Source of the DNA: Myxococcales bacterium
GTDB taxonomy: Bacteria > Myxococcota_A > Polyangia > Haliangiales > Haliangiaceae
DNA length: 64,000 nt
NCBI GenBank assembly: GCA_016717005.1
Contig: JADJUF010000039.1
Coordinates: forward strand, 124,001 to 188,000
Direction: 5' to 3'
Numbering within the stretch: the first letter of the stretch is position 1; every line of letters begins with the position of its first letter. A program made the position numbers and the translations under genes. Positions 60,673 to 64,000 of this stretch are shown here, piece after piece. The notes beneath the pieces are model-generated. The model searched no databases and had not been told where the DNA came from. It saw nothing but the letters and a program-made list of their open reading frames with translations.

Positions 60673-60728
60673 CCGTCGCCGGCCGCGCCGGCATCACCGG
60701 GCCTCGAGCCCGCACCAAGGAGGGCAGC

Positions 60729-62687
60729 ATGCGTCTGCCATTGTCTGGTCTCGGCTGGCTCACCGCCGGCATCCTCGTCGCGGCCTGCGGCGGCACCAAA
60801 CCCAGCGCACCGACCGGAGGGGGCGCCGCCGGCGGCGGCATCACCGATCTCATGAAGGCCCGCGGCCTGTCCGAAGCGGACGTCGCGGCCGCGCTCAAGA
60901 CCTACACCCCGACCGGCAAGCTCGACGAGTACCTGACGTTCGCGTCGGGCGGTCACTCGGGCCAGGTCATCGTCATCGGCGTCCCGTCGATGCGCATCCT
61001 CAAGTACATCGCGGTGTTCACGCCCGAGCCGTGGCAGGGCTACGGCTTCGACGATCAGACCAAGGCCATCCTCGACCAGGGCAAGCGCTTCGGCAAGGAC
61101 GTGACCTGGGCCGACACCCACCACCCGGCCCTGTCCGAGTCCGGCGGCGACTACGACGGCAAGTACCTGTTCATCGGCGACAAGGCCAACGCCCGCATCG
61201 CGCTGATCGACCTCGCCGACTTCACGACCAAGCAGATCGTGACCACCGAGCTGATGGTGTCCGATCACGGCGCCTCGTTCGTCACCCCCGACACCGACTA
61301 CGTCATCGAGACCGCGCAGTACGCGGCCCCGCTCGGCGGCGGCTACGCGGACCCCAAGACCGACTACAAGGAGAAGTACCGCGGCGGCGTGGTGTTCTGG
61401 AAGTTCGACAAGGCCAAGGGCCGGATCGACAAGTCCAGCTCGTTCATGATGGAGTTCCCGCCGTACACGCAGGACCTCGCCGACGCCGGCAAGAAGGTCA
61501 GCGACGGCTACGCGTTCTTCAACTCGATCAACACCGAGCTGTCGTGGGGCGGGGACATGGAGGGCAACCCGCCCATGGAGTCCGGCATGTCGCAGAACGA
61601 CATGGACTACATGCACATCGTCAACTGGCGGAAGGCCGAGGAGGTCATCAAGGCCGGCAAGTTCGAGATGATGGGTGACATGAAGGTCATCCGCCTGGCC
61701 ACCGCGGTCAGCGAGGGGCTCCTGTACTTCGTGCCCGAGCCCAAGAGCCCGCACGGCGTCGACGTGACGCCCGACGGCGCCGAGATCGTCGTCGGCGGCA
61801 AGCTCGACACCCACGGCACCGTCTACAACTTCGCCAAGATGAAGGCGCTGATGGACGCCGGGACGTTCGACGGCAAGGACGACTGGGGCGTCCCGATCCT
61901 GTCGTACAAGGACTCGATCCGCGGCCAGGTCGAGCTCGGGCTGGGCCCGCTGCACACGCAGTTCGACGACAAGGGCTTCGCGTACACGTCCTTGTTCATC
62001 GAGAGCGCGGTGGCCAAGTGGTCGCTGGCGGACCTCAAGGTCGTCCAGAAGCTGCCCAGCCACTACAACATCGGCCACCTGCTGGCCGCCGAGGGCGACA
62101 CGGTCAGCCCCGACGGCAAGTACCTCATCGCGATGAACAAGTGGGCGATCGATCGCTACACCAAGGTCGGCCCGCTCCTGCCGCAGAACTTCCAGCTGGT
62201 CGATCTGTCCGGCCCGGAGATGACGCTCCTCTACGACATGCCGATCCCGCTGGGTGAGCCGCACTACGCCCAGATGATCAAGGCCGACAAGCTCCACCCG
62301 GTCGACGTCTACAAGCCGGGCGAGGATCCGATCACCGGCGAGCTCGCGACCAACGCGGTCGAGGGCGGCAAGGAGCGGATCGAGCGCAAGCCCGACGGCG
62401 TCCACGTCTACATGACGGCGATCCGCTCGCACTTCACGCCCGACATCATCCGGGTCAAGGAGGGCGAGCTGGTCCACCTGCACCTGACCAACCTCGAGCA
62501 GGCGTACGACGCGACCCACGGCTTCGCGATCAACTCGTACAACATCAACGTCAGCGTCGAGCCGGGCGAGCACTCGGACATGACGTTCCTGGCCGACCGG
62601 GCCGGCGTGTTCCCGATGTACTGCACCGAGTTCTGCTCGGCGCTGCACCTCGAGATGGCCGGGTACCTCCTCGTCGAGCCCAAGTGA
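60729..62687 (+). CDS. nosZ: nitrous oxide reductase NosZ, clade II, lipoprotein-type signal
   Basis: Reduces N2O to N2. 652 residues; GGAGGG at 60719 sets ATG 60729. The N terminus has no twin-Arg motif but a Sec lipoprotein signal (GWLTAGILVAAC, Cys 20), as in clade II enzymes. CuZ propeller His: D129-T-H131-H132 (DTHHPALSES), SDHGASF, SPHGVDVTPDG, GHLLAAEGD and GEPHYAQMI. CuA domain: ATHGFAI, C632-TEF-C636-SALH640-LEM643. It stands between a cytochrome c lipoprotein and nosD (GTGA overlap). Confidence 0.96.
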   Translation: MRLPLSGLGWLTAGILVAACGGTKPSAPTGGGAAGGGITDLMKARGLSEADVAAALKTYTPTGKLDEYLTFASGGHSGQVIVIGVPSMRILKYIAVFTPEPWQGYGFDDQTKAILDQGKRFGKDVTWADTHHPALSESGGDYDGKYLFIGDKANARIALIDLADFTTKQIVTTELMVSDHGASFVTPDTDYVIETAQYAAPLGGGYADPKTDYKEKYRGGVVFWKFDKAKGRIDKSSSFMMEFPPYTQDLADAGKKVSDGYAFFNSINTELSWGGDMEGNPPMESGMSQNDMDYMHIVNWRKAEEVIKAGKFEMMGDMKVIRLATAVSEGLLYFVPEPKSPHGVDVTPDGAEIVVGGKLDTHGTVYNFAKMKALMDAGTFDGKDDWGVPILSYKDSIRGQVELGLGPLHTQFDDKGFAYTSLFIESAVAKWSLADLKVVQKLPSHYNIGHLLAAEGDTVSPDGKYLIAMNKWAIDRYTKVGPLLPQNFQLVDLSGPEMTLLYDMPIPLGEPHYAQMIKADKLHPVDVYKPGEDPITGELATNAVEGGKERIERKPDGVHVYMTAIRSHFTPDIIRVKEGELVHLHLTNLEQAYDATHGFAINSYNINVSVEPGEHSDMTFLADRAGVFPMYCTEFCSALHLEMAGYLLVEPK

Positions 62688-64000
62688 GCCGAGGCCGTGC
62701 CGTGCGCCTGTCCCTGGGCCTGTCCGCGCTGGCCGCGCTGTCCGCGCTCGGTCCGCTCGGCGGCTGCGCCCCGAGCCGGGCGGTCGCCGACGACGCGACG
62801 ATGACCGAGGCGGTCTCGCCGCCCCGGCCCGCGGGTTGTCAGGAGCTGGCGGACGGCGCGGCGCTGCAGGCCGCGGTCGACGCGGCCGCGCCCGGGGCGG
62901 CGCTGTGCCTGGCGCCGGGGCGCTACCCGGGCCCGCTGGTGATCGCGCGCCCGGTGACGCTGTGGGGCCCGCCGACCGCGGCGATCACCTCCGACGGCAC
63001 CGGCACGACCGTGCGGGTGCAGGCGGCCGGGGCCCGGCTGCTCGGCGTGACCGTCGACGGGTCGGGCGGGCGCTACGACAAGCTCGACGGCGCGGTCCTG
63101 GTGAGCGCCGACGACGTCGTGGTCGAGGGCGTGACGATCGTCAACGCGGTCTACGGGCTGCTGGTCGAGAAGGCCCACCGGGTCCGGATCCACGGCAACC
63201 ACGTCCGCGGCGGCACCGATCCCTCGATCGGCCTGCGCGGCGACAACGTGCGGATCTGGGAGACCTCGGACTCCGAGATCTCGAACAACCTGCTCGAGGA
63301 CGGCCGCGACATGGTCGTCTGGTACTCGCGCAACAACCGCGTCGTCGGCAACCGGATCGTCCGCAGCCGCTACGGCACGCACTTCATGTACAGCCACGAC
63401 AGCGACGTCGAGGACAACCGCTACCTCGACGTCACCGTCGGCGTGTTCGTCATGTACAGCCACGACGTCACGCTGCGCGGCAACGTGATCGCCAACGCCG
63501 CCGGCGCCGCCGGCATGGCGATCGGGCTCAAGGACTCCGGCACGGTGACGATCGCCGACAACCTGCTGGTCCACGATCAGATCGGCATCTACCTCGACGG
63601 CACGCCGCAACGCCCGACGGAGCGGATGACGATCCGCGGCAACCAGCTGCGGCTGTGCCGCACCGCGCTCGTGTTCCACGCCAGCGCCCACCACACCGAC
63701 GTGCTCGACAACGACTTCGCCGGCAACGAGGTCCAGAGCCGCGTCGACGGCGGCGGCGACGCGCTCGACGTGACCTGGGCCGGCAACTACTTCGACGACT
63801 ACACCGGCTACGACCTCGACGGCGACGGCACCGGCGACGTGCCGTTCGAGCTGCGCTCGTTCGCGGGCACGCTGATCACCGCGCACCCCAACCTGGGGTT
63901 CTTCGACGGCACCCCGGCGCTGGCCCTGGCCGACGCCGCCGCGCACCTCGATCCGCTGTTCCGGCCCAAGCCGGTGCTGATCGATCCCAGGCCGCGGATG
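62684..64000 (+). CDS. nosD: nosD, copper-site assembly protein (runs off the right edge)
   Basis: Periplasmic right-handed beta-helix protein of the CASH/NosD family needed to mature the CuZ site of NosZ. GTG 62684 overlaps the nosZ stop and gives a basic n-region plus a lipoprotein-like signal (LSALGPLGGC); GTG 62702 is an alternative. 439 codons are visible with no stop. Typical NosD runs: VTLWGPPTAAI, EISNNLLEDGRDMVVWYSR, YGTHFMYSHDSDVEDNRY, GVFVMYSHDVTLRGN, GMAIGLKDSG, and DYTGYDLDGDGTGDVPFE. The 3' end is missing. Confidence 0.93.
   Translation, partial: MSRGRAVRLSLGLSALAALSALGPLGGCAPSRAVADDATMTEAVSPPRPAGCQELADGAALQAAVDAAAPGAALCLAPGRYPGPLVIARPVTLWGPPTAAITSDGTGTTVRVQAAGARLLGVTVDGSGGRYDKLDGAVLVSADDVVVEGVTIVNAVYGLLVEKAHRVRIHGNHVRGGTDPSIGLRGDNVRIWETSDSEISNNLLEDGRDMVVWYSRNNRVVGNRIVRSRYGTHFMYSHDSDVEDNRYLDVTVGVFVMYSHDVTLRGNVIANAAGAAGMAIGLKDSGTVTIADNLLVHDQIGIYLDGTPQRPTERMTIRGNQLRLCRTALVFHASAHHTDVLDNDFAGNEVQSRVDGGGDALDVTWAGNYFDDYTGYDLDGDGTGDVPFELRSFAGTLITAHPNLGFFDGTPALALADAAAHLDPLFRPKPVLIDPRPRM

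Overview
The window looks like a chromosomal segment of a high-GC (about 70 percent or more) predatory-type myxobacterium, most like Myxococcota of the Haliangiales/Kofleriaceae kind. That is an inference from gene content: Ser/Thr kinases with PEGA or formylglycine-enzyme-like tails, a very large cadherin-like repeat lipoprotein with myxobacterial Cys-rich repeats, TPR lipoproteins, and almost universal GC in third codon positions. Start codons are often GTG, and neighbouring genes often overlap by 4 bases (ATGA or GTGA).

Layout. 1-198: tail of an unknown gene. 281-5018: norC-norB-norQ-norD, a nitric oxide reductase operon with an unusual dihaem NorC. 5021-8735 (minus): nirK-nirV-SCO-Crp/Fnr operon with a NirK-cytochrome c fusion. 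8865-11916: outer-membrane protein, NnrS-like protein, MIP18-type Fe-S protein and a di-iron Fe-S repair protein, i.e. NO stress functions. 11944-18609: a lipoprotein, a secreted protein and a giant repeat adhesin-like lipoprotein whose last domain is broken across reading frames. 18706-22573 (minus): ABC exporter, beta-helix protein, lipoprotein. 22766-29335: kinase/FGE-like fusion followed by a compact operon that I interpret as a split borosin (backbone N-methylated RiPP) cluster: a precursor with a leader domain and 25 FVYAA-type core repeats, an OphMA-like N-methyltransferase, a VioB-type ferritin-like protein and a partner protein. 29599-33261: HD protein, cupin, clpX, clpP. 33656-36011: an arsenite methyltransferase fused to an ECF sigma factor, and a secreted protein, sitting between clpP and tig (36140-37519). 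37666-43186: carbonic anhydrase, then a minus-strand operon of SGNH hydrolase, ferritin-like protein, carbamoyltransferase and DUF5989 protein. 43318-46237: lipoprotein, membrane adenylate/guanylate cyclase, MAPEG protein. 46508-49614: LysR regulator divergent from hmgA-hppD (tyrosine catabolism), with a palindromic operator between. 49819-58420: TPR lipoproteins, membrane proteins, a PEGA Ser/Thr kinase and a D-Ala-D-Ala carboxypeptidase. 58462-64000: norR, a c-type cytochrome lipoprotein, clade II nosZ and the start of nosD.

Together the two ends encode nitrite to dinitrogen reduction (NirK, cNOR, NosZ) with regulators (Crp/Fnr type and NorR) and NO-damage repair. No nitrate reductase is in the window. 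The most novel-looking items are the multi-core borosin-like cluster at 25.4-29.3 kb, the ArsM-sigma fusion, and a recurrent pattern in which the last 12 or so codons of a gene, with the stop codon in most copies, are repeated just downstream (three unrelated genes). Several frame breaks are clustered in C-runs, so assembly homopolymer errors must be kept in mind.
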